Source: Tolypothrix bouteillei VB521301
GTDB taxonomy: Bacteria; Cyanobacteriota; Cyanobacteriia; Cyanobacteriales; Nostocaceae
Direction: 5' to 3'
Assembly: GCF_000760695.4 (NCBI RefSeq)
Contig: NZ_JHEG04000001.1
Coordinates: 1,270,707-1,334,706, forward strand
DNA: 64,000 bases
Below the pieces are notes generated by a model that worked only from the letters and a program-made list of their open reading frames with translations, ran no database searches and was not told the DNA's origin. Positions 9,159 to 16,655 of this stretch are shown piece after piece. A program made the position numbers and the translations under genes. Each line of letters begins with the position of its first letter. Within the stretch, counting starts at the first letter, position 1.

Positions 9159-9557
9159 ATGAAAGCATATTCAGTAGATATTCGAGAAAAAATAGTGGCA
9201 GCGCATATTGAGGAAAAAATCTCGATTCGTCAAGTAGCACTCAGATTTGCAGTGAGCAAAAGTTTAGTACAAAAGCTAGTAAAGCAACAAAAAAGTCATG
9301 GTAATTTACAACCATTAAAACCGGGTAAGCCACGATTTAGTCATCTGACAAATGCGGAATTAGAGTTAAGAGAACTAGTGTCAGAGAATCCGGATGCAAC
9401 AATAGTGGAATTCTGTGAATTATTTGCGGCAAAGACAGGTAATTGGGTGAGTCAGACGGCAATGTGTCGTTCTTTACAAAAATTAGGATTAAATCGCAAA
9501 AAAAAACATTGCGGAGTAGCCAAGCAGCAACTCCAAGAGTTCAAAAACTCAGAGTAG
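9159..9557 (+). CDS. IS630 transposase, N-terminal frame (helix-turn-helix)
   Basis: 132 residues carrying the DNA-binding part of an IS630 transposase: YSVDIREKIVAAHIEE, then ISIRQVALRFAVSKSLVQKLV (helix-turn-helix), and a second HTH-like region around ISQTAMCRSLQKLGLNRKKK. It reads in frame 0 and stops at 9557. The catalytic half continues in the -1 frame. A run of nine A at 9498-9506 in the overlap is a likely slippage site, so a fused transposase could be made by -1 frameshifting. The tail after the A-run (HCGVAKQQ...) is out of frame relative to the family. Confidence 0.85.
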   Translation: MKAYSVDIREKIVAAHIEEKISIRQVALRFAVSKSLVQKLVKQQKSHGNLQPLKPGKPRFSHLTNAELELRELVSENPDATIVEFCELFAAKTGNWVSQTAMCRSLQKLGLNRKKKHCGVAKQQLQEFKNSE

Positions 9558-10105
9558 AATATTGGGAAAAAGTCAAGGAGATAGAGCCAGAAAACTTGGT
9601 ATTTTTAGATGAAACAGGGGTAATACTGGGTTTAGCAAGAACGCATGCACGTTCACAAAAGGGAACAAGAGTATATGAAATGAAGCCATTTTACCGGGGA
9701 GCAAAAGTTACGGTGATTGGAGCAATAAGTCTTAAAAAAGTTGTGGCATTAATGACAATAAATAACTCAATGGATAGCCTAGCTTTTGAAGGATTTATTG
9801 AGAAGTTCTTATTGCCTCAATTATGGCCGGGAGCAGTAGTAGTTATGGATAATTTACCGGCACATAAACTAGCATCAATCGAACCAATGATTGAATCTGT
9901 AGGTGCAAAAGTCTTGTGTTTATCTCCATATTCTCCTGATTTTAATCCCATTGAATTATGGTGGTCACAACTTAAATCTTTTTTACGTACTTTTTCTCCA
10001 ACTACAACCGAAATGGTTGATAAAGTTATCTCTGTTGCTCTCGACTTGATGAATCCTCAACATTTAAAAAATTGGTTCACTAAGTGCTGTTATTGTACCT
10101 CATAA
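9443..10105 (+). CDS. IS630 transposase, C-terminal frame (DDE catalytic domain)
   Basis: The frame is open from 9443, but similarity to transposase starts only after the A-run at about 9507 (KTLRSSQ). The three catalytic acidic residues are visible: D in VFLDETGV, D in VVMDNLPAHK and E in SPDFNPIELWWSQLK. The domain is complete to the stop at 10105, so the element may be active if frameshifting joins the two parts. An internal start for a separate catalytic protein is not obvious: the residues encoded before 9500 (MGESDGNVSFF) are shadow sequence of the first frame. Confidence 0.85.
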   Translation: MGESDGNVSFFTKIRIKSQKKTLRSSQAATPRVQKLRVEYWEKVKEIEPENLVFLDETGVILGLARTHARSQKGTRVYEMKPFYRGAKVTVIGAISLKKVVALMTINNSMDSLAFEGFIEKFLLPQLWPGAVVVMDNLPAHKLASIEPMIESVGAKVLCLSPYSPDFNPIELWWSQLKSFLRTFSPTTTEMVDKVISVALDLMNPQHLKNWFTKCCYCTS

Positions 10106-10122
10106 CATCGGAATTTGCTGTA
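10094..10122. repeat. Right end of the IS630 element (inverted repeat plus TA)
   Basis: The right inverted repeat overlaps the end of the transposase gene (stop at 10103-10105) and is followed by the TA duplicate at 10121-10122. The host LRR gene resumes at 10123. Confidence 0.85.
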
Positions 10123-10371
10123 ACTACATATCAAGGAAAATTGTGAAACGGTTTTCTCGGTTGAGTTGTCGAGTCATTGCCCAACCTCAAGATGACTACC
10201 GCTATGATTCTGTATGGGAGTAAATTCAAAGTGTAAAAGCAGGCACTGCAGTGCGCTGCGTATATCGCACCTTTATTTTTGATACGACTACTCGGTATTC
10301 CTAATGACTTGAGGACAGCGATAAACAAGCGAGACATCTGAAGCCGTATCGCCGAGCGTTTAACGGGGGTT

Positions 10372-10400
10372 TTGACTTCTAATTAGAACAATTGTACTAT
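10372..10400 (+). promoter_or_regulatory. Sigma-70-type promoter of LRR paralogue 4
   Basis: TTGACT at 10372-10377 and TACTAT at 10395-10400 with a 17-base spacer. Nearly the whole 120-bp leader down to the ATG at 10499 matches the leader of the interrupted gene (7915-8040), including the GAGGGGGCA before each ATG. The two genes therefore arose by duplication with their control region. Confidence 0.65.
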
Positions 10401-10498
10401 TAGAAGAGTACCGTAGTATTAATCTTAGACCAGAGGTGTGTTACAAACCATAAGTTATGGGAATCATAACCTTAGTGTAGTGGGCAAGTGAGGGGGCA

Positions 10499-11677
10499 AT
10501 GCCAGACAATCAAAATCAACCCAAAGAGTTTGATGCCATTTTGGGCGGACAAGCACCTCCTCCTGTTGAGAGTGCTGTTTTGGGAGGACTCCAAGGGGTA
10601 AAACACCGTTTGACAAATCCTGTTGTAGAAGTACGGATTGCAGCTCTTTCCGAAGCACTCAACTATGGAGAAGCAGGTTTAGATGTGGCAATTGATGCTT
10701 TGCAGGATACCGCAGAACAGGTGCAACGTTTTGCTTCGCGGTTGCTGCGGCAATATGGAGGTGTTAAAGGAAAGCAAGCTTTGCTTAACCATGACCCGTG
10801 TCTGTTTTTTACCACGTTCCAAGATTGGAAAATTGAGGCTTTCCCCGATTTTGGCATTACCGACCCAAGCGGAACTGCGTATGTTGTCAATTGCGAGCAG
10901 CTAAAGTTACTTTTGCAAGATCCCCAAGCTTGCAAGGTTGAAGCTTTAATTTGCGAGATGTGGGAGCGCTCTTATTACAAAGTTACTGACGAATTCTATG
11001 CTTTCGTCGAGACTCTCTTTGATGCTCGCCAGCATTTAACTCAACTGAGAGCTTTATTCATTGGTGACGCTTCAGCACAAGGATATATGAAATCTTACCT
11101 TGGGTTAGGTGATATCAGTTTGATTTTAGACGGGTACCCCAATCTGGAAGTGCTGCAACTTCGGGGTTTCTGTGGAGATTTACAGTGTAGTTCGTACCAT
11201 CACAATCTCAAGACACTCATTATCGAAACTTTGTACCTGAGTGATACAGCCCTAGACCAAATTTATGACCTCCAACTGCCTGCACTGGAGTATTTTGAGT
11301 TGTGGATTGGCAGAAGTGACCGTCTCGATCTCGCTCCAATTCTTTTTGATGAACTGTTTCCTAATTTAAGTTATTTAGGACTGCGTAGTTGTAGTTATAC
11401 GGATGGACTTGTCAGCTATATTGCACAGTCACCACTCATCAATCGCCTATCAGTGCTCGATCTATCAATGGGCGACTTAACCGATGAGGGAGTAGAAGCT
11501 TTACTCAACTGCCCTGCAATCGATCGTCTTCACACAGTCAACGTTGCTTATAATTGCGTGTCTGCAAGTGGAATTTCACAATTATCTCAACTGAATTGTC
11601 GAGTCGTTGCAGAGCCACAAGTAGAGGTATATGACCTAGGATGTGGAAGTGCTCGGTACTCTGTCCTGTATGAATAA
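10499..11677 (+). CDS. HEAT/leucine-rich-repeat protein, STM4015-like (paralogue 4)
   Basis: 392 residues, intact, and the closest relative of the interrupted gene upstream: the first 110 residues are almost the same. It has the signature (DAILGG, SAVLGG, VKHRL), a HEAT-like part, PDFGITDPSGTAYVVNCEQ, leucine-rich repeats (LEYFELWIG, LSYLGLRSC, VLDLSMGDL) and the tail RYSVLYE, a one-residue-shifted version of the shared tail. It ends 15 bases before the STM4014-type gene, so these are probably transcribed together. That makes it the copy most directly tied to the enzyme genes. A strong GAGGGGG precedes the ATG. Confidence 0.88.
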   Translation: MPDNQNQPKEFDAILGGQAPPPVESAVLGGLQGVKHRLTNPVVEVRIAALSEALNYGEAGLDVAIDALQDTAEQVQRFASRLLRQYGGVKGKQALLNHDPCLFFTTFQDWKIEAFPDFGITDPSGTAYVVNCEQLKLLLQDPQACKVEALICEMWERSYYKVTDEFYAFVETLFDARQHLTQLRALFIGDASAQGYMKSYLGLGDISLILDGYPNLEVLQLRGFCGDLQCSSYHHNLKTLIIETLYLSDTALDQIYDLQLPALEYFELWIGRSDRLDLAPILFDELFPNLSYLGLRSCSYTDGLVSYIAQSPLINRLSVLDLSMGDLTDEGVEALLNCPAIDRLHTVNVAYNCVSASGISQLSQLNCRVVAEPQVEVYDLGCGSARYSVLYE

Positions 11678-11692
11678 ACCAAAGGCGAGAAT

Positions 11693-12835
11693 ATGCTAGA
11701 ACTGGTCATCATCGCAAATCCAGAAAATCGTCGGGTTGGTTTCTTGCAACAGGCGCTAGAGTATTTCAGTTTACCACCTGCAACTGTTGTATCTTATGAA
11801 GACGCGATCGCAGGCAGAGAAACATTAGAACGTTTTGATGCACCCAACACCATCATCCGGTTTGATTCCCCTGAGAAAAACTTTGAGGTTGATAAAGCTA
11901 TTATTGCTGCGGGTGCAAATGTACTAGATGACGGTCAGTACCAACGCATCCATCCTGCTGATGCAATAAAATTAAGCTTCGACAAGGGGCTGATTCTTTA
12001 CCACCGCCAGTGGTATCTAGGATGGCAGTATCTATTGCAACAATGGGAAAAGCAACTCAAATGCCCAACAATGAATCATCCCGAAGATATTGCCGTAATG
12101 TTCGATAAACCCCGATGTCACGAAAGATTCAGCAGCTACGGAATTCCAGTACCGCGATCGCTTGGAATAATTAAAAACTACGAACAACTGCGCGAACAAA
12201 TGCGGGTGCAAGAGTGCGATCGCGTATTCGTGAAACTTGCCCACGGCTCTGCTGCTTCTGGAGTGGTTGCTTACCGTGCTACAGCACGAGGTGAATCCGC
12301 TATAACTACAGTAGAAAGAGTGCGAGAAGAAGGTCAAACCCTGCTTTACAACTCACGTAAAATTCGCCACTACACAAGCAGAGAAGAAATTAGTGACATT
12401 ATTAACATCTTAACAGCTGAGGGCGTACAGGTCGAAGAATGGTTACCAAAGGCACACCTGCAAGGGTGCGGATTCGATGTACGCGTGGTTGTCATTAACG
12501 GTCAAGCACAGCACGTCGTTGTGCGTTTGGGCAAAAGTCCCATGACCAATTTGCATTTGGGAAATGAGCGAGGTGACACTGAGGAATTTTTAGCCACAGT
12601 TGGACAAGAGAACTGGGAAAGCATGAAACGAACTTGTGAAGCCGCAGCCGCCTTGTTTCCCAACACCTTATACTGTGGTGTGGATTTACTCATCGCTCCC
12701 AACTTTCGCGATCGCGCCATTTTGGAAATCAATGCTTTTGGCGATTTACTACCGGGAATTTTATGCAATGGAATAGATACGTATACCAGTGAAATCAAAG
12801 CAATGCTAGCAAAAACAACCCCATGCTTAACATGA
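11693..12835 (+). CDS. STM4014-type ATP-grasp protein
   Basis: 380 residues. The N-terminal part (LVIIANPENRRVGFLQQAL) is a Rossmann-like pre-ATP-grasp domain. The ATP-grasp core shows FVKLAHGSAASGVVAY (nucleotide-binding lysine region, about residues 178-193), VEEWLP (about 245) and the metal-binding end AILEINAFGDLLPG (about 342-357). ATP-grasp enzymes join a carboxylate to an amine, thiol or hydroxyl through an acyl phosphate. It is placed between an LRR gene and the sulfatase-fold gene as in the STM4011-STM4015 cluster, and overlaps the next gene by 4-13 bases. The substrate is not known; the acid-ending tails of the LRR proteins are a candidate (inference). Confidence 0.85.
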   Translation: MLELVIIANPENRRVGFLQQALEYFSLPPATVVSYEDAIAGRETLERFDAPNTIIRFDSPEKNFEVDKAIIAAGANVLDDGQYQRIHPADAIKLSFDKGLILYHRQWYLGWQYLLQQWEKQLKCPTMNHPEDIAVMFDKPRCHERFSSYGIPVPRSLGIIKNYEQLREQMRVQECDRVFVKLAHGSAASGVVAYRATARGESAITTVERVREEGQTLLYNSRKIRHYTSREEISDIINILTAEGVQVEEWLPKAHLQGCGFDVRVVVINGQAQHVVVRLGKSPMTNLHLGNERGDTEEFLATVGQENWESMKRTCEAAAALFPNTLYCGVDLLIAPNFRDRAILEINAFGDLLPGILCNGIDTYTSEIKAMLAKTTPCLT

Positions 12836-13629
12836 ATCAAATCGTCGGGACTCACGACATTCTCTTTCTCACCTTAGATACTCTACGATACGATGTTGCT
12901 AAAAACTTGATGTCACAAGGACGCACCCCGAATTTAGCAACCGTTATGCCTCAAGGAGGTTGGGAAGAACGCCATTCTCCAGGAAACTTCACCTATGCTT
13001 CCCATCAAGCCTTTTTTGCAGGTTTTTTGCCCACACCAGCAACACCAGGGATACATTCAAGGCTCTTTGCTTTGGGATTTGAGGGAAGTACGACTACCAC
13101 GGAAAAAACGTGTGTCTTAGAAGGAGCTAATATTATCAGTGGATTTGCTGAAAAAGGCTATCATACAATTTGTATTGGTGGTGTTGGCTTTTTCAACAAA
13201 CTTAACCGCTTGGGAAATGTTTTTCCGTCCCTCTTTGCTGAAAGTCACTGGAGTCCAGAGTTGGGAGTCACCAACCCTAACTCTACAGAAAATCAAGTAG
13301 CACTTGCCCAACAAATCTTAGCCAACACACCTCAAAACCAACGCGTATTTCTCTTTATCAATATCTCAGCCCTGCATCAACCCAACTACTTTTACCTTCC
13401 TGGTGCTAAAACAGACACCCTAGAAACTCACGCTGCTGCTTTGGAATATGTTGACAGTCAATTAGGCAAACTCTGGGAAGCATTCCAACAACGTGCTTCC
13501 ACTTTCTGTATTGTCTGCTCAGATCACGGAACAACCTACGGTGAGGATGGTTATACAGGTCATCGCGTGAGTCACCCTTTAGTATGGACAGTTCCTTACA
13601 CGGAGTTCATCTTACCCACAACAACCTAA
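12823..13629 (+). CDS. STM4013-type sulfatase/alkaline-phosphatase-fold protein
   Basis: 268 residues. The fold is seen in DILFLTLDTLRYDVA (metal aspartate), NFTYASHQAFFAGFLP (nucleophile region), and CSDHGTTYGEDGYTGHRVSH (metal Asp and His). True sulfatases have C-x-P-x-R, with the Cys becoming formylglycine. Here the matching place has Thr/Ser, so a phosphohydrolase, phosphotransferase or related role is more likely than sulfate ester hydrolysis. It starts inside the end of the ATP-grasp gene: ATG 12823 or ATG 12832, the second forming an ATGA overlap with the stop. Translational coupling is likely. No signal peptide is present, so it acts in the cytoplasm. Confidence 0.85.
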   Translation: MLNMNQIVGTHDILFLTLDTLRYDVAKNLMSQGRTPNLATVMPQGGWEERHSPGNFTYASHQAFFAGFLPTPATPGIHSRLFALGFEGSTTTTEKTCVLEGANIISGFAEKGYHTICIGGVGFFNKLNRLGNVFPSLFAESHWSPELGVTNPNSTENQVALAQQILANTPQNQRVFLFINISALHQPNYFYLPGAKTDTLETHAAALEYVDSQLGKLWEAFQQRASTFCIVCSDHGTTYGEDGYTGHRVSHPLVWTVPYTEFILPTTT

Positions 13630-13683
13630 ATCATTCGTAAAATTCACTCTTCCCTCTTTTCTTCGTGCTCTTTGCGACGCCAG

Positions 13684-13722
13684 ATGCTTCAACGGGGGGA
13701 ACCCCCGCACGGCGCTGCTCTC
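13684..13722. repeat. GC-rich palindromic dispersed repeat (copy 1)
   Basis: Contains TGCTTCAACGGGGGGAACCC, whose GGGGGGAACCCCC core can fold. An inverted copy lies at 54717-54756. It sits between the STM4013-type and STM4012-type genes, followed by a CTCTGCGGTT-type intergenic motif at 13829-13845. It is a dispersed genomic repeat rather than a gene. Confidence 0.6.
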
Positions 13723-13869
13723 CGCAATGCACTGGCTCGTCTTTGCGGTTAATAACTTTTATCCATCACATTCCTCAAAATAACTACCTAAATTAAATAC
13801 CAAAAATCCCCATTCTCTCTTTCCTCTGTGTCCTCTGCGGTTCAAAAAAATAAATTATTAAATGCACCA

Positions 13870-15231
13870 ATGACAAACCTACTCAATCAAAATCCCAAAA
13901 CCCAAACCCCAAATCTAAAAACCCTGCTTGAAAAATCCCCCTACCAAGCTTACGTCTACTCGTACCCCCATAAAACAGCCTACCGTCCTCTTACCCCACC
14001 TCTACCCTTCAACGAAGTATGGTCCCAACAAGATAAGCGATCGCTGTTTCTCTACATCCACATCCCCTTTTGTGAAATGCGTTGCGGGTTCTGCAACCTG
14101 TTTACCACTGTCACTCACAATGAGGACTTTGTTACCCAATACGTCCGCACGGTTCAACGACAAGCACAGAGAGTCCGATCTGCATTAGGAGAAGCATCAT
14201 TTGCTCGTTTTGCACTAGGTGGCGGTACACCAACTCAGTTACCCATCCACCAACTCGAAGCAATTCTTAATGTTGCTGAGGAAACAATGGGTGCAAGTTT
14301 GCAAAATATTCCCGTTTCCGTAGAGATGTCACCAGAGACAGCAACTCAAGATAAACTTAAACTGTTACGCGATCGCGGAGTTGACCGTGCTAGCATTGGT
14401 GTCCAAAGTTTTATTGAATCAGAAGTTCTGGCAATTCACCGCCGCCAAAGCACCGCTCAAGTGGAAGCAGCCCTGACTCGAATGCAAGAAGTTGGCTTTC
14501 CCACGATTAACATTGACCTTATATATGGATTACCCGGACAAACTGTTGATACATGGTTGCAAACCATACATCATGCTCTCCGCTTTCAACCAGAAGAAAT
14601 TTACTTGTATCCTCTCTATGTAAGACCCCTAACAGGATTGGGGTGTTCCGATAAAGAATGGGATGATATCCGTTTGGCTTGTTATCGGGAAGGGCGATCG
14701 CTGCTCCTATCTTCTGGTTACACTCAAGTTTCCATGCGGATGTTCAAAGCTTCCCCCTCCTCTCCCTTGTCCCCCGATAGCCCCATATACTGCTGTCAAG
14801 CAGATGGTATGGTTGGTCTGGGTTGCGGCGCACGTTCTTACACAAACACCTTACATTACTCCAATGAGTATGCTGTAGGAGCGAAAGAAGTTCGTCATAT
14901 TCTCCAAGCGTTCATCGAAACACCTGATGAATCCTTTGATTTTGTTCGCTATGGCTTTGAACTAGATGAAGAAGAACGCCGCCGACGCTACATTTTATTA
15001 TCTCTACTTTCCGATGAAGGTTTTAATCTTGACGCTTACTATCAACAATTTGGTACAGATATGTTTGAGGATTTTCCAGAACTTTCTCAACTCTTCTCGC
15101 TTAATCTAGCGACACAGAATGAACAAATCTTGCACCTGACGGAAGTTGGAATTGAACGTTCAGATACTATTGGCGCTTGGTTATTTTCTCAAAGGGTTCA
15201 GCAATTAATGCAGTCTTACAATTTGAAGTAA
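13870..15231 (+). CDS. STM4012-type radical SAM protein (HemW-like)
   Basis: 453 residues from ATG 13870. A GTG at 13828 is in frame, but the sequence between is a common intergenic repeat (TCCTCTGCGGTTC). The radical SAM cluster is C-x3-C-x2-C at C68, C72 and C75 (IPFCEMRCGFCNLF), preceded by LYIHIPF as in HemN/HemW. GGGTPTQLP is the SAM-binding glycine motif, and VSVEMSPET plus INIDLIYGLPGQT follow. The C-terminal part (about 340-453) is HemN_C-like. Family members near STM4011 and STM4013 form one conserved set. Its reaction is unknown; the fold allows radical chemistry or haem handling. It is not a coproporphyrinogen oxidase by context. Confidence 0.87.
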   Translation: MTNLLNQNPKTQTPNLKTLLEKSPYQAYVYSYPHKTAYRPLTPPLPFNEVWSQQDKRSLFLYIHIPFCEMRCGFCNLFTTVTHNEDFVTQYVRTVQRQAQRVRSALGEASFARFALGGGTPTQLPIHQLEAILNVAEETMGASLQNIPVSVEMSPETATQDKLKLLRDRGVDRASIGVQSFIESEVLAIHRRQSTAQVEAALTRMQEVGFPTINIDLIYGLPGQTVDTWLQTIHHALRFQPEEIYLYPLYVRPLTGLGCSDKEWDDIRLACYREGRSLLLSSGYTQVSMRMFKASPSSPLSPDSPIYCCQADGMVGLGCGARSYTNTLHYSNEYAVGAKEVRHILQAFIETPDESFDFVRYGFELDEEERRRRYILLSLLSDEGFNLDAYYQQFGTDMFEDFPELSQLFSLNLATQNEQILHLTEVGIERSDTIGAWLFSQRVQQLMQSYNLK

Positions 15232-15233
15232 AC

Positions 15234-15290
15234 TAGCTAATGGCTAATGGCTAATGGCTAATGGCTAATAGCTAATGGCTAATAGCTAAT
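15234..15290. repeat. Heptameric tandem repeat (STRR), CTAATGG/CTAATAG type
   Basis: About eight units of seven bases. The block is flanked by a direct duplication: the last bases of the STM4012-type gene and what follows (about 15201-15234) recur with few changes at 15292-15326. Short tandemly repeated repetitive sequences of this kind are typical of filamentous cyanobacteria. Confidence 0.85.
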
Positions 15291-15360
15291 CAGCAAATAA
15301 TTCAGTCTTACAATTTAAAGTAAACTACAAATTGAATTCAAAAACCTTAATTTAAAAGTA

Positions 15361-16617
15361 ATGATTAATGAATCGAATCAACCTAAAGAATCTGACGCAG
15401 TACTTGGAGGAAAAGCACCACCACCAGTACAAGGGGCTATCTTGGGTGGAATTGAAGGTGTTAAAAATCGTTTATCGAGTCCTATCCTTGAAGCACGAGT
15501 ATCAGCACTTCAGGAAGCAATGAATTATGGGGAAACTGGGTTAGATTTAATTATTGGGGCTTTAGAATCCAAGTTTAGAAAGGTACGACGCGCAGCAGTA
15601 CAATTGTTGCAGCAAAGAGACGAACCATCTGCCAAGTTATCGCTATACAATTACAAATTTTGGAGTAGTTTTGAACGCTTAAACGGTCTTCCACCAAGTC
15701 ATGCAACCTCATTTGCCAACCGAAAAGTTATAGAATTCGATCCATCAGTAGGTATAACTGACACTATTGGAACTGCATACGCTTTAAGGGTTCACAGGCG
15801 TCAACCCGATATGAATATAACAGATAAGCTACAGATATTCCTACAGGATTCTCGTACAAACGAAGTTGAAGCATTGGTTGTAGGCAATTGGTTCAATGGG
15901 ACAGGAGAATACAGTTCCCTTTTTATTGTCAATGCACTGGTTGATGCTTGTGAAGAACTCACTAACTTAAAAGCTTTATTTATTGGTGATATTGAGGATT
16001 CGGAAGACATGATTTCTTCAATAGAGCAGAGTAATATCAGTCTTATCTTTGTAGCGTATCCTAATTTAGAAGTTTTGAAAATTCGCGGCGATCGCTATCG
16101 CGGACCTTATAACGGAGGACTCGAAATCGAGCCACTTCGACATGATAAATTAAAAGCGCTCATTGTAGAATCTGGTGGATTGCGCCATGAAGTAGTTTCT
16201 CAAATTTGCAACCTTGAACTACCAGCCCTGGAGTATTTGGAATTATGGTTGGGGAGAGATGACTATGGTGGAAGTTCATCTATTTCTGACTTAATGCCAA
16301 TTCTTTCTGGAGTGTTTCCTAAACTTAAGTATCTAGGGCTGCGTAACAGCGAATATTCTGATGATATTGCCTTTGCAATAGTGAATTCTCCAATTATTAA
16401 GCATCTGATAGAGTTAGACCTTTCTATGGGAAATTTAGGAGATGAAGGTGCTGAAGCCTTGCTCAATTGTCCAGCAGTCAATCAACTTGATACTCTTAAC
16501 GTTTCTAACAATTGTTTAACTCGTGCGATGCTTTCTCGATTACAAGATTTAGAAATTGAAACGATTGCTATCCCTCAAAAACAGTATACCTGGCGCTATT
16601 GTTCTGTTGCTGAATAA
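15361..16617 (+). CDS. HEAT/leucine-rich-repeat protein, STM4015-like (paralogue 5)
   Basis: 418 residues, closest to paralogue 1 at 1099-2364: both have HATxFANRxVxxFDPxVGITD near residues 120-140 and the IGTAYA motif. The signature is DAVLGG, GAILGG and VKNRL. The leucine-rich repeats include LEYLELWLG, LKYLGLRNS, ELDLSMGNL and LDTLNVSNN, and the tail is RYCSVAE. It lies between the two radical SAM genes, 38 bases before the STM4011-type start, so it is a probable operon member. No catalytic motif is seen. Like paralogue 4 it is a likely direct partner or substrate of the enzymes. Confidence 0.88.
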   Translation: MINESNQPKESDAVLGGKAPPPVQGAILGGIEGVKNRLSSPILEARVSALQEAMNYGETGLDLIIGALESKFRKVRRAAVQLLQQRDEPSAKLSLYNYKFWSSFERLNGLPPSHATSFANRKVIEFDPSVGITDTIGTAYALRVHRRQPDMNITDKLQIFLQDSRTNEVEALVVGNWFNGTGEYSSLFIVNALVDACEELTNLKALFIGDIEDSEDMISSIEQSNISLIFVAYPNLEVLKIRGDRYRGPYNGGLEIEPLRHDKLKALIVESGGLRHEVVSQICNLELPALEYLELWLGRDDYGGSSSISDLMPILSGVFPKLKYLGLRNSEYSDDIAFAIVNSPIIKHLIELDLSMGNLGDEGAEALLNCPAVNQLDTLNVSNNCLTRAMLSRLQDLEIETIAIPQKQYTWRYCSVAE

Positions 16618-16655
16618 TTTAAATTATACCTTTAAACTCATAAGTGAGGTTATCA

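Larger units (their letters stand above)
9098..10120 (+). mobile_element. IS630/Tc1-type insertion sequence
   Basis: A 1023-bp element flanked by TA at 9096-9097 and 10121-10122, the duplication typical of IS630. Terminal inverted repeats of about 27 bp are visible, identical over the 18 bases CCGATGTTATGAGGTACA (9107-9124; reverse complement at 10094-10111). It carries a transposase in two overlapping frames. It lies inside an LRR gene in the same orientation, and the host frame is restored on its removal, so the boundaries are exact. Confidence 0.92.
8041..10223 (+). pseudogene. STM4015-like LRR gene (paralogue 3) split by an IS630-type element
   Basis: The 5' part (8041-9097) encodes the VLGG signature, the HEAT-like part, PDIGITNPSETAYVVNF and most of the leucine-rich repeats, up to LHTLNVSN. 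The insertion adds a few foreign codons and a stop at 9127-9129. The 3' part resumes at 10123 and ends at 10223. Joining 9097 to 10123, which removes the element and one copy of the TA target, gives 1158 bases: 385 codons and a stop, with no frame break. The restored end is SRLSCRVIAQPQ followed by RYDSVWE, the same tail as the other copies. The insertion is therefore recent. The truncated product (362 residues) could still be made but lacks the tail. Confidence 0.9.

Noticed and set aside
10131..10337. Minus-strand frame of 68 residues
   Set aside because: It overlaps the restored 3' end of the interrupted LRR gene, which explains the sequence better.
12823..13629. Annotation as a true arylsulfatase
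   Set aside because: The C-x-P-x-R formylglycine motif is absent; the nucleophile region has Thr/Ser, and the gene belongs to the STM4013 set.
13828..13869. Upstream GTG start for the STM4012-type gene
   Set aside because: The added residues come from a common intergenic motif (TCCTCTGCGGTTC), and similarity to the family starts after ATG 13870.
13870..15231. Annotation as coproporphyrinogen III oxidase (HemN)
   Set aside because: It shares the HemN/HemW fold and cysteine motif, but the gene context and overall sequence fit the STM4012 type.
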